Notes under the pieces: model-generated
Database searches by the model: none
What the model was told of the DNA's origin: nothing
The model's input: the letters and a program-made list of their open reading frames with translations, nothing else
From: Streptomyces sp. NRRL S-118
Lineage (GTDB): Bacteria > Actinomycetota > Actinomycetes > Streptomycetales > Streptomycetaceae
Reading direction: 5' to 3'
Length of the DNA: 64,000 bases
Assembly (NCBI RefSeq): GCF_000716335.1
Contig: NZ_KL591011.1
Coordinates: 167,724 to 231,723, forward strand
Position numbers and translations under genes: made by a program
In this document: in pieces, positions 23,527 to 30,124 of the stretch
How the letters are laid out: each line of letters opens with the position of its first letter
Numbering within the stretch: the stretch's first letter is position 1

Positions 23527-23885
23527 TGGGCGATGTCCTTGCGCAGGGCGGCCGCGGCACCGAGGTAGACGTGCGCGACGGCGGATTTGGGCAGATCGGT
23601 CTCGACGTGCGCGAGGACGCGGACGACGCGCGGCATGGCGCCCTCGATGTCCAGCTCCTGCGCGCAGATGAGCGGCACGTCGACGATGCCGAGGGCGCGG
23701 GCCGCCACGGCGGGGAATTCGCTGCGCAGGTCGGGCGTGGCGGTGAACCAGACGCTGATCAGGTCGTCGGGGGTCAGGCCGTTGCGCTCCAGTACGGCCG
23801 TGAGCAGCTCGCCGACCTGGTCCCGCATGTGCCCGGCGTCGTCCCGCTCCAGCTGGACGGCCCCTCGGACCGCTCGTACCGCCAC
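23523..23885 (-). CDS. aroH: chorismate mutase, AroH class
   Basis: This 120-residue enzyme rearranges chorismate to prephenate, the substrate of the coupled tyrA product. It is the trimeric AroH type rather than AroQ. The N-terminal AVRAVRGAVQLERDDAGHM carries the Arg and Asp residues typical of the active site, and SVWFTATPDLRSEFPAVAAR and VYLGAAAALRKD complete the pattern. A GAGGGAG precedes the GTG start. The gene is divergent from the DUF952 gene across 74 bp. Confidence 0.93.
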   Translation of the reverse strand: MAVRAVRGAVQLERDDAGHMRDQVGELLTAVLERNGLTPDDLISVWFTATPDLRSEFPAVAARALGIVDVPLICAQELDIEGAMPRVVRVLAHVETDLPKSAVAHVYLGAAAALRKDIAQ

Positions 23886-23959
23886 GTCCCGCTCCCTCGT
23901 CGGCCTGGTGTGCTGCCGATGTTCAGCCTAGTCAGGCCCGGTCCGCTAGAAAGGTCCGC

Positions 23960-24286
23960 ATGCTCTTTCACCTCGTTCCTCTCTCCCGGTGGTCCGCCGG
24001 GCCGGAGGCGCCCTATGCGCCGGCGTCACTCGCGACGGAGGGCTTCGTGCACTGCTCGCCCGACGAGGCGACCGCGCTCGCCGTCGCCGACGCCCACTAC
24101 CGGGACGTCTCCGAGCCGCTGCTGGTGCTCCGCATCGACGAGGAGCGGCTGGGCGGCGTCGAGGTCCGCTGGGAAGGGCCGTATCCGCACCTGTACGGGC
24201 CGGTCGACCGCTCCGCCGTCGTCGGGGTCCTCCGGGTGCGCCGGGACGCGGACGGCCGCGCCGTGGGACTGCTCCCCCGGGAGTGA
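23960..24286 (+). CDS. DUF952 domain protein
   Basis: This 108-residue protein has the complete DUF952 pattern: FHLVPLSRW at the start, EGFVHCSPDEATALAVADAHY in the middle, and YPHLYGPVDRSAVVGVLRV near the end. DUF952 proteins are small, cytoplasmic and resemble a stripped ADP-ribosyltransferase-like fold in shape, but no activity is established. GAAAGG lies 5 nt before the ATG. It precedes the Rieske gene by 62 bp in the same direction. Its closeness to an ADP-ribose-related module is suggestive only. Confidence 0.82.
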   Translation: MLFHLVPLSRWSAGPEAPYAPASLATEGFVHCSPDEATALAVADAHYRDVSEPLLVLRIDEERLGGVEVRWEGPYPHLYGPVDRSAVVGVLRVRRDADGRAVGLLPRE

Positions 24287-24348
24287 GCGCGGACGGCGCT
24301 CCCGCGCGGCTGCTTCACCCGGAGGGGTCCGAGCGCCAGGATGCCGGC

Positions 24349-24804
24349 ATGAGCGCAGCCCCCGCCCCCCGCCGTACCGTCCTGGCTGCCGCCGCTGCCG
24401 CCGCTGCCGCCCCGCTGGTCACCGGCTGCGGCGACGGCGACGGCGATGACGCCGCCACCCCCGCCCCCACCGCCCCGGCGCAGTCGCCCACCGGCTCCGC
24501 ACCGGCGCACACCGTCGGGCAGCGGCTGGCCTCCACGGCGGACATCCCGTCCGGGGGCGGCACCGTCTTCAAGGATCAGCAGGTCGTCGTCACGCAGCCG
24601 CAGGCCGGTGAGTTCAGGGCCTTCTCGGCCATCTGCACCCACCAGCGCTGCGTCGTGGCCGCGGTGGAGGACGGCACCATCAACTGCGCCTGTCACGGCA
24701 GCCGGTTCCGCATCACGGACGGCTCGGTCGTCCGCGGACCCGCCACCCGGCCGCTCCCCGCCGAGGACATCACCGTCTCGGGGGACACGATCTCCCTGGC
24801 ATGA
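24349..24804 (+). CDS. Rieske [2Fe-2S] lipoprotein, Tat-exported
   Basis: This 151-residue extracytoplasmic protein carries a Rieske cluster for electron transfer. The N-terminus has a twin-arginine pattern (APRRTVLAAAAAA) and a lipobox (LVTGC), so it is probably Tat-exported and lipid-anchored. A Thr/Pro/Ala linker (about 35-55) precedes the Rieske fold. The cluster ligands are in CTHQRC and CACHGSRF, with GPATRPL as the proline loop. It is too short to be the bc1-complex Rieske subunit, so it is a stand-alone arsenite-oxidase-like or ferredoxin-like form. The partner is unknown. The next gene starts 9 bp downstream. Confidence 0.9.
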   Translation: MSAAPAPRRTVLAAAAAAAAAPLVTGCGDGDGDDAATPAPTAPAQSPTGSAPAHTVGQRLASTADIPSGGGTVFKDQQVVVTQPQAGEFRAFSAICTHQRCVVAAVEDGTINCACHGSRFRITDGSVVRGPATRPLPAEDITVSGDTISLA

Positions 24805-24813
24805 TCGGGGGCC

Positions 24814-25515
24814 ATGACTCCCCTGACCCCCGAAGAACTGGTGCGCGACCACACCGTCTACTCCTGCGTCATGGGGTCCCGCGCGTTCGGTCTGGCCACG
24901 GACGACAGCGACACTGACCGCCGCGGTGTGTTCCTCGCGCCCACTCCGCTCCAGTGGCACTTCGACAAACCGCCCACGCACATAGAGGGCCCGGCGGAGG
25001 AGCAGTTCAGCTGGGAGCTGGAGCGCTTCTGCGAGCTCGCCCTGCGGGCGAACCCGAGCGTCCTGGAGTGCCTGCACTCCCCGCTCGTCGAGCACGCCGA
25101 CGACACCGGCCGCGAGCTGCTCGCCCTGCGGGGCGCGTTCCTCTCCCGGCAGGCCCACGGGACCTTCGTCCGGTACGCGGCCGCCCAGCGCAAGAAGCTG
25201 GACGCGGACGTCCGCCGGCACGGAGCGCCGCGCTGGAAGCACGCCATGCACCTCGTCCGGCTGCTGGTGAGCTGCCGCGACCTGCTCCGTACCGGTGAGC
25301 TGGTCGTCGACGTCGGGGAGGAGCGCGAGCGGCTGCTGGCGGTCAAGCGCGGTGAGGTGCCGTGGCCGCGCGTCGAGGCGTGGATGGACCGCCTCGCCAC
25401 GGAGGCGGACGCGGCGGACGCGGTCTCGCCACTGCCCGCCGGGCCGGACCGCCGGGCCGTCGAGGACTTCCTCTTCCGCACGCGCCGCGCCTCCGCGGCC
25501 CGCGCCGCCCTCTGA
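24814..25515 (+). CDS. RlaP-type nucleotidyltransferase (DNA polymerase beta superfamily)
   Basis: This 233-residue protein fits the RlaP (RNA-ligase-associated polymerase beta) family of nucleotidyltransferases. The catalytic head reads VMGSRAFGLATDDSDTDRRG: Gly-Ser plus Asp-x-Asp metal ligands. A further acidic residue lies in EEQFSWELERF. The following NPSVLECLHSPLV is shared almost position for position with the second protein at 25598-26413 (NGYVLEQLLSPLV). The C-terminal half is helical (RWKHAMHLVRLLVSCRDLL). Family members are thought to add nucleotides to RNA ends in repair; the actual substrate is not known. It lies 9 bp after the Rieske gene and converges on the three-gene ADP-ribose operon. 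Confidence 0.83.
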   Translation: MTPLTPEELVRDHTVYSCVMGSRAFGLATDDSDTDRRGVFLAPTPLQWHFDKPPTHIEGPAEEQFSWELERFCELALRANPSVLECLHSPLVEHADDTGRELLALRGAFLSRQAHGTFVRYAAAQRKKLDADVRRHGAPRWKHAMHLVRLLVSCRDLLRTGELVVDVGEERERLLAVKRGEVPWPRVEAWMDRLATEADAADAVSPLPAGPDRRAVEDFLFRTRRASAARAAL

Positions 25516-25597
25516 CCCGCCGCCGCCGTCCGACCCGCGCCGCCGTCCGACCCGCGCCCGGGCCCGGGACGGCCCGGGGCCCGGGCGGGTCAGTGCG

Positions 25598-26413
25598 TCA
25601 CACCTCGACGCCCCGGACGCGGACGACGAAGTCGTGGAGGGCGTCGTACGCGACGGGCGCGTCCGGCAGCGACGAACCCGCCTGCGCCTCGTCGAGTGCC
25701 GTGTGGAGCGCCTCGACGTCGGCGCGTACCCGCGCGGTGTCGACGGCTCCCCCGGCCGGGCCGTGTTCCGCCGCCGCCTTCGCCTCGATCAGCTCGGGGA
25801 GGTAGGCGGGCGCGTCCACCGCGGCGAGCAGCGTCGGCAGGTGCGCCTGCACCTCGCCGGCGCGCATGAGGTGGATCCCGGTGAGCAGCGCCCGGAAGGT
25901 GTACAGCAGGGGCTTCAGCTCGCCGCTGCGCTCGTACAGCCGCCACTGCGTGCCCGCGAACCCCCGGTAGTGGTGGGCGTGGTGGGTGGTCAGCACGCCC
26001 GGCGCGTGGGAGACCAGCTCAGCGTGCGCGTCCGTGGTGGCGACCACCAGCGGCGACAGCAGCTGCTCCAGTACGTAGCCGTTGCGCCGCAGCATCAGCC
26101 GTACGAACTTGCGGACGTCGTGGGTGACGAGGTCCATCTCGACGCCGTCCCGGTCCTCCGTGCTCGACCGGGTCTCCTCCGGTTCGCGCAGCCCGATCAG
26201 GTCCGGGAGCGGCAGGACGTGGACGCCCCGCAGGTCCACGTCCGAGTCGCGGGAGGGGAAGCCGTACAGATGGGCGCCGGAGACGGTCGCGAACAGCACC
26301 CGGCCGGGCTGCTCGGCGACGACGGTCCGGAGGCCGGAGAGGGCGGGCAGTCCCGGCACGTCGAGGAGGCCGGGCACGCCCGGCGCGGCGGTGGGGTCCA
26401 CGAGATCGGTCAC
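25598..26413 (-). CDS. second RlaP-type nucleotidyltransferase
   Basis: This 271-residue paralog of the converging gene at 24814-25515 has catalytic head TVSGAHLYGFPSRDSDVDLRG with Asp-x-Asp, a third acid in VEMDLVTHDVRKF, then NGYVLEQLLSPLV and a helical C-terminus (KPLLYTFRALLTGIHLM). The N-terminal 25 residues are Pro/Gly-rich. The GTG start is only 3 nt after the stop of the ADP-ribosylglycohydrolase gene, so it is the last member of the uORF-NrtR-like-ARH operon. Two divergent members of one nucleotidyltransferase family placed tail to tail suggest that they act in one pathway, perhaps with different substrates. Confidence 0.83.
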   Translation of the reverse strand: MTDLVDPTAAPGVPGLLDVPGLPALSGLRTVVAEQPGRVLFATVSGAHLYGFPSRDSDVDLRGVHVLPLPDLIGLREPEETRSSTEDRDGVEMDLVTHDVRKFVRLMLRRNGYVLEQLLSPLVVATTDAHAELVSHAPGVLTTHHAHHYRGFAGTQWRLYERSGELKPLLYTFRALLTGIHLMRAGEVQAHLPTLLAAVDAPAYLPELIEAKAAAEHGPAGGAVDTARVRADVEALHTALDEAQAGSSLPDAPVAYDALHDFVVRVRGVEV

Positions 26414-26416
26414 CGG

Positions 26417-27439
26417 TCAAGCATCCCAGAGCGCCCCCAGCGTCAGCAGCTCACTCCGGTACTCGATCCGCTCCGCCCACTCCTTGGGCCACGCCTCGGC
26501 GCCCAGGTGGGCCCCCGCGAATGCGCCGGTCAGGCAGGCGATCGAGTCGGAGTCGCCGCTCGTGCAGGCGGCCCGGCGCAGGGCGGTGAGCGGCTCCCCG
26601 GGGAAGAGCAGGAAGCACAGCAGGCCGGTGGCGAGCGCCTCCTCGGCGATCCAGCCCGCGCCCGTGGCCAGGCACGGGTCGGTCTCCGGGCCGGCCGTGC
26701 GCAGCGCGGACCGCAGGGTGGTGAGCGCGCCGATGCACTCGTCCCAGCCGCGCTCGATGAAGTGCTGCGGCGTGGGGTCCTGGGAGTAGGTCCACAGGTC
26801 GCCGAGCCACTTGGCGTGGTAGCGGGAGCGGTTCTCGTGCGCGTACGCGAGCAGGTGCTCGACCAGGCCGGCCGGGTCCCCGCCCCGCGCCAGCGCGTAC
26901 ACCGCCCGGGCGGTCAGGTCGGAGGCGGCCAGCGCGGTGGGGTGCCCGTGGGTGAGCGCGGCCTGGAGCTGCGCGGCGCCCGCGCGCTGCTCCGCGTCCA
27001 GCCGCGGTACGAGTCCGAGGGGGGCGACCCGCATGTTGGCGCCGCACCCCTTGGAGCCGATCCGGCTCGCCTCCTGCCAGGGCCGGTCGCCGTCGAGCTT
27101 CTCGCAGGCGACCAGGCAGGTGCGGCCGGGCGCGCGGTTGTTCTCCGGCGAGTGGTACCAGCCGACGAACTCCTCGCGCACCGGCCCGGTGAGCCGCTGC
27201 GGCGCCAGCGGCCCGCGGTCCATGGCGGTGCGGATGCCGCGCGCCAGCGCCAGGGTCATCTGGGTGTCGTCCGTGACGACGGCGGGCCTGGGCAGATCCA
27301 TCTCCCGCCAGGGCCCGAACGTGGCGAGGATCGCCGGTACGTCCTTGAACTCGGTCGGGAAGCCCAGTGCGTCGCCGAGCGCGAGCCCGATGAGCGATCC
27401 GGTCGCCGCCTGCCTGGTGGTGGTCCTCGCCGTGATCAT
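26417..27439 (-). CDS. ADP-ribosylglycohydrolase family protein (DraG/ARH3-like)
   Basis: This 340-residue dinuclear-metal hydrolase removes ADP-ribose from modified macromolecules or small molecules. Metal-binding motifs are intact: GLALGDALGFPTEF near the N-terminus, VTDDTQMTLALARGI at about residue 55, and TSGDSDSIACLTGAFAGAHLG near the C-terminus. The all-helical length fits the family. No ADP-ribosyltransferase gene is adjacent, so the substrate is unclear; it could be ADP-ribosylated protein or nucleic acid. Its ATG overlaps the stop of the Nudix regulator gene (ATGA) and the nucleotidyltransferase follows after 3 nt, giving strict co-translation. Confidence 0.88.
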   Translation of the reverse strand: MITARTTTRQAATGSLIGLALGDALGFPTEFKDVPAILATFGPWREMDLPRPAVVTDDTQMTLALARGIRTAMDRGPLAPQRLTGPVREEFVGWYHSPENNRAPGRTCLVACEKLDGDRPWQEASRIGSKGCGANMRVAPLGLVPRLDAEQRAGAAQLQAALTHGHPTALAASDLTARAVYALARGGDPAGLVEHLLAYAHENRSRYHAKWLGDLWTYSQDPTPQHFIERGWDECIGALTTLRSALRTAGPETDPCLATGAGWIAEEALATGLLCFLLFPGEPLTALRRAACTSGDSDSIACLTGAFAGAHLGAEAWPKEWAERIEYRSELLTLGALWDA

Positions 27440-28191
27440 CCCTGTCGTCCTTCCGGTCGCAGCAGCGGCGGGTGCAGGCTGGTGGCCCGGCCCGCCCGGT
27501 AGAGGGCGGCCGGTTTCCCCCGTCCGCCGGTGAGGCGCGGCGGCCCCTCCACGGCCTCGACGAAGCCGGGCGTGGCGAGGACCTTGCGCCGGAAGTTGGG
27601 GCGGTCGAGTTCGACGCCCCACACCGTCTCGTACACCTGGCGCAGCTCGCCGAGGGTGAACTCGGGCGGGCAGAAGGCGGTGGCGAGGCAGGTGTACTCC
27701 AGCTTGGCGCCGACGCGTTCGTGCGCGTCGGCGAGGATCGTGTCGTGGTCGAAGGCGAGAGGCCCGTACGAGCCGTACGGCAGCCACTGCGCGTGCTCCG
27801 CGTCGCCGCCGCCCCGCGGTTCGGGCGGGTCCGGTACGAGCGCGGTGTACGCGACGGAGACGACCCGCATCCGCGGGTCGCGGTCGGGGTCGCTGTAGGT
27901 GCGCAACTGCTCCAGGTGGAGTCCGGCGACGCTCGTGCCGGACAGACCGGTCTCCTCGGCCAGTTCGCGCCGCGCTGCCTGCCCGGCGGACTCGCGGGGC
28001 AGGACGAAACCGCCGGGCAGCGCCCAGTGGCCCTGGTAGGGCTCCTGTCCCCGCCGTACGAGCAGGACGTGCAGCCGTTCCTCGCGGAGGGTGAAGACGG
28101 CGAGGTCGACGGTGACGGCGAAGGGCTCGAAGGCGTACGGGTCGTACCCCTCGGGACGCGGTTCGCGCCGGGCGCCGGGTCCGGTGCTCAT
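27436..28191 (-). CDS. NrtR-like Nudix/winged-helix transcriptional regulator
   Basis: This 251-residue protein has a Nudix domain followed by a winged helix, as in NrtR, an ADP-ribose-responsive repressor of NAD metabolism. The Nudix box at residues about 61-83 (GFVLPRESAGQAARRELAEE then TGL) is complete, unlike many NrtR proteins that have lost catalysis, so it may both bind and hydrolyse a nucleoside diphosphate. The winged helix (about 175-235) includes FTLGELRQVYETVWG and RPNFRRKVLATPGFV. The ATG overlaps the stop of a short upstream reading frame, and the following ADP-ribosylglycohydrolase start overlaps its stop. It probably represses its own operon through the palindrome at 28301-28321. 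Confidence 0.85.
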   Translation of the reverse strand: MSTGPGARREPRPEGYDPYAFEPFAVTVDLAVFTLREERLHVLLVRRGQEPYQGHWALPGGFVLPRESAGQAARRELAEETGLSGTSVAGLHLEQLRTYSDPDRDPRMRVVSVAYTALVPDPPEPRGGGDAEHAQWLPYGSYGPLAFDHDTILADAHERVGAKLEYTCLATAFCPPEFTLGELRQVYETVWGVELDRPNFRRKVLATPGFVEAVEGPPRLTGGRGKPAALYRAGRATSLHPPLLRPEGRQG

Positions 28192-28289
28192 GCCCCCATC
28201 ACCCCCACCGCGCGGCCGTCGGGGCCTGGTCCACCCCCGTGGGTCCAGGTGCACCGGCCGTGTGCGGCACGGGTGATGGGGAGTCGCAC
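28188..28289 (-). CDS. candidate 33-residue upstream ORF coupled to the Nudix regulator
   Basis: A frame starting at GTG 28289 (GTG 28292 also possible) encodes a peptide beginning MRLPITRAAHGRCTWTHGGG and ending RAVGVMGA. It has the best ribosome binding site in the operon, AAGGAGG 5 nt upstream. Its stop overlaps the regulator start as ATGA, while the regulator itself has only a weak G-run in front. It therefore looks like a coupling leader rather than a structural protein. The peptide has no motif that I recognise. Confidence 0.45.
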   Translation of the reverse strand: MRLPITRAAHGRCTWTHGGGPGPDGRAVGVMGA

Positions 28290-28300
28290 CACCGCCTCCT

Positions 28301-28344
28301 TAAGAGTCACTATGACTATAAAGGCTGACGGGCCGTCCGGGCAA
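28301..28344 (-). promoter_or_regulatory. promoter with 21-bp palindromic operator for the NrtR-like operon
   Basis: On the minus strand TTGCCC (28344-28339) and TATAGT (28320-28315), 18 bp apart, form a good housekeeping-type promoter. The -10 box and predicted start lie inside an imperfect 21-bp palindrome (28301-28321), whose 13-bp core AGTCA-CTA-TGACT (28305-28317) is a perfect inverted repeat. AAGGAGG for the upstream ORF begins directly at its end. A protein bound here would block RNA polymerase. The Nudix/winged-helix protein encoded downstream is the natural candidate. Confidence 0.68.
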
Positions 28345-28346
28345 GG

Positions 28347-28384
28347 GAAGAGCCCGCGCTCCCTGAGGGGAACGCGGGCTCTTC
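28347..28384 (-). terminator. rluB-side hairpin terminator
   Basis: A 12-bp perfect stem (GAAGAGCCCGCG/CGCGGGCTCTTC) with a 14-nt loop lies 16 bp beyond the rluB stop. It insulates the scpA-scpB-rluB transcript from the promoter immediately downstream. Confidence 0.82.
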
Positions 28385-28400
28385 GTACGGGATCCGGCCG

Positions 28401-29525
28401 TTACAGACCGACTTCCTTCATCAGCATGCCGACCTCGGTGTTGGTCAGCCGCCGCAGCCAGCCGGACTTCTGGTCGCCCAGCTGGATCGGCCCGAAGGCG
28501 GTGCGCACCAGCTTCTCGACCGGGAAGCCCGCCTCGGCGAGCATGCGGCGCACGATGTGCTTGCGGCCCTCGTGGAGGGTCACCTCGACCAGGTAGTTCT
28601 TGCCGGTCTGCTCCACGACCCGGAAGTGGTCGGCGCGGGCGTAGCCGTCCTCCAGCTGGATGCCTTCCTTGAGGCGCTTGCCGACCTCGCGCGGCAGCGG
28701 GCCCTGGATGGCCGCCAGGTAGGTCTTCTGCACGCCGTACTTCGGGTGGGTGAGACGGTGGGCCAGCTCGCCGTGGTTGGTGAGCAGGATGATGCCCTCG
28801 GTCTCGGTGTCGAGCCGGCCGACGTGGAAGAGGCGGGTCTCGCGGTTGGTGACGTAGTCACCGAGGCACTGGCGGCCGTCGGGGTCCTCCATCGTGGAGA
28901 CGACGCCCGCGGGCTTGTTCAGCGCGAAGAAGAGGTACGACTGGGTGGCGACGGTCAGGCCGTCGACCTTGATCTCGTCCTTCTCCGGGTCGACTCGCGT
29001 GCCCTGCTCGACCACGATCTTGCCGTTGACCTCGACGCGGCCGGCGTCGATCAGCTCCTCGCAGGCGCGGCGCGAGCCCATGCCGGCCCTGGCCAGCACC
29101 TTCTGGAGCCGCTCGCCCTCCTGCTCGCCGAACGTCTTCGGCGTCTTGATCTGCGGCTTGTTCGCGTACCGCTCCCGGTTGCGCTCCTCGATCCGGGCGT
29201 CCAGTTCGCGCGGCCGCGCCGGGGTGGTACGGCCGCCGCCCCGCTGGGCGGACTGCCGGGGGCCGCCCTTGGCGCCACCGCGGGCCGCCGCGCCGCGTCC
29301 GCGCTTGGGAGCGCCCTCACCAGGGGCGCCCACGTCGTAGCTGCGCTCCTCGGGGCGGGGGCGGCGGGGGTTGCTCCCGCGCTGGGGGTTCTGGCGGTCG
29401 TCGCGGCTGTTACCGGCACCCCGGTAATTGCCGCGGCCGCCGCTGCTGCCGCGGCCGCCGCTGTTGCCACCACGGCTCCCGCCGTTGTTTCCGCTGCTGT
29501 TCCTGCCGCTGCTGCTTCGCATCAC
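28401..29525 (-). CDS. rluB: RluB-family rRNA pseudouridine synthase with RG-rich N-terminus
   Basis: This 374-residue enzyme isomerises a uridine in 23S rRNA to pseudouridine. It has an S4 RNA-binding domain (about 137-185; ERLQKVLARAGMGSRRACEE) and a catalytic domain with the Asp in GRLDTETEGIILL (about 236-248), plus HEGRKHIVRRML near the end. The first 130 residues are an unusual Arg/Gly/Ser/Asn-rich disordered extension with many RGG-like steps, absent from proteobacterial RluB. The start (GTG 29525 or ATG 29522) overlaps the scpB stop, so it is coupled to the condensin genes, the usual actinobacterial order. Confidence 0.92.
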   Translation of the reverse strand: MMRSSSGRNSSGNNGGSRGGNSGGRGSSGGRGNYRGAGNSRDDRQNPQRGSNPRRPRPEERSYDVGAPGEGAPKRGRGAAARGGAKGGPRQSAQRGGGRTTPARPRELDARIEERNRERYANKPQIKTPKTFGEQEGERLQKVLARAGMGSRRACEELIDAGRVEVNGKIVVEQGTRVDPEKDEIKVDGLTVATQSYLFFALNKPAGVVSTMEDPDGRQCLGDYVTNRETRLFHVGRLDTETEGIILLTNHGELAHRLTHPKYGVQKTYLAAIQGPLPREVGKRLKEGIQLEDGYARADHFRVVEQTGKNYLVEVTLHEGRKHIVRRMLAEAGFPVEKLVRTAFGPIQLGDQKSGWLRRLTNTEVGMLMKEVGL

Positions 29526-30124
29526 ATGTCCGTCTTGTCGTCTGCGTCCTCGGAATCCGGAGCGTCCGGATCGAACGACGGGACTCCCTCCTGGCTCTCC
29601 GCCTCGATCGCCTCCGCCTCGGGGAGGAAGGGCGCGAGCTCCGGGAGCTCGTCCAGGCCGCGCAGGCCCATCCGCTCCAGGAAGTAGTTCGTCGTCCTGT
29701 ACAGGATCGCACCTGTTTCGGGTTCCGTGCCCGCCTCCTCGACCAGACCCCGCTGCAGGAGGGTGCGCATGACCCCGTCGCAGTTCACCCCGCGCACCGC
29801 AGAGACGCGGGAACGGCTGACCGGCTGCCGGTACGCGACGACCGCGAGGGTCTCCAGAGCGGCCTGGGTGAGCCGGGCCTGCTGGCCGTCGAGCACGAAG
29901 CTCTCCACCGCCGGCGCGTACTCGGGCCGCGTGTAGAAACGCCAGCCGCCCGCGACCAGCCGCAGCTCGAAGCCGCGCCGCTGCACGTCGTACTCCTCGG
30001 CCAGTTCGCGCAGCGCGTCGGCGACCTCGCGGCGCGGGCGGTCCAGGACCTTGGCGAGGTGTTCCTCGGTCGCGGGCTCGTCGACGACCATGAGGACGGC
30101 CTCCAGGGCCGGCTTCAGCTCCAT
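29522..30124 (-). CDS. scpB: segregation and condensation protein ScpB
   Basis: This 200-residue winged-helix protein is a kleisin-associated subunit of the SMC-ScpAB condensin that organises and segregates the chromosome. Two winged helices are visible: ALEAVLMVVDEPATEEHLAKVL, and TQAALETLAVVAYRQPVSRSRVSAVRGVN with NYFLERMGL near the end. The last 35 residues are acidic and disordered. ATG 30124 overlaps the scpA stop; GTG 30127 is the alternative, and GGAGGAG precedes both. It is coupled to scpA upstream and rluB downstream. Confidence 0.94.
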   Translation of the reverse strand: MELKPALEAVLMVVDEPATEEHLAKVLDRPRREVADALRELAEEYDVQRRGFELRLVAGGWRFYTRPEYAPAVESFVLDGQQARLTQAALETLAVVAYRQPVSRSRVSAVRGVNCDGVMRTLLQRGLVEEAGTEPETGAILYRTTNYFLERMGLRGLDELPELAPFLPEAEAIEAESQEGVPSFDPDAPDSEDADDKTDM

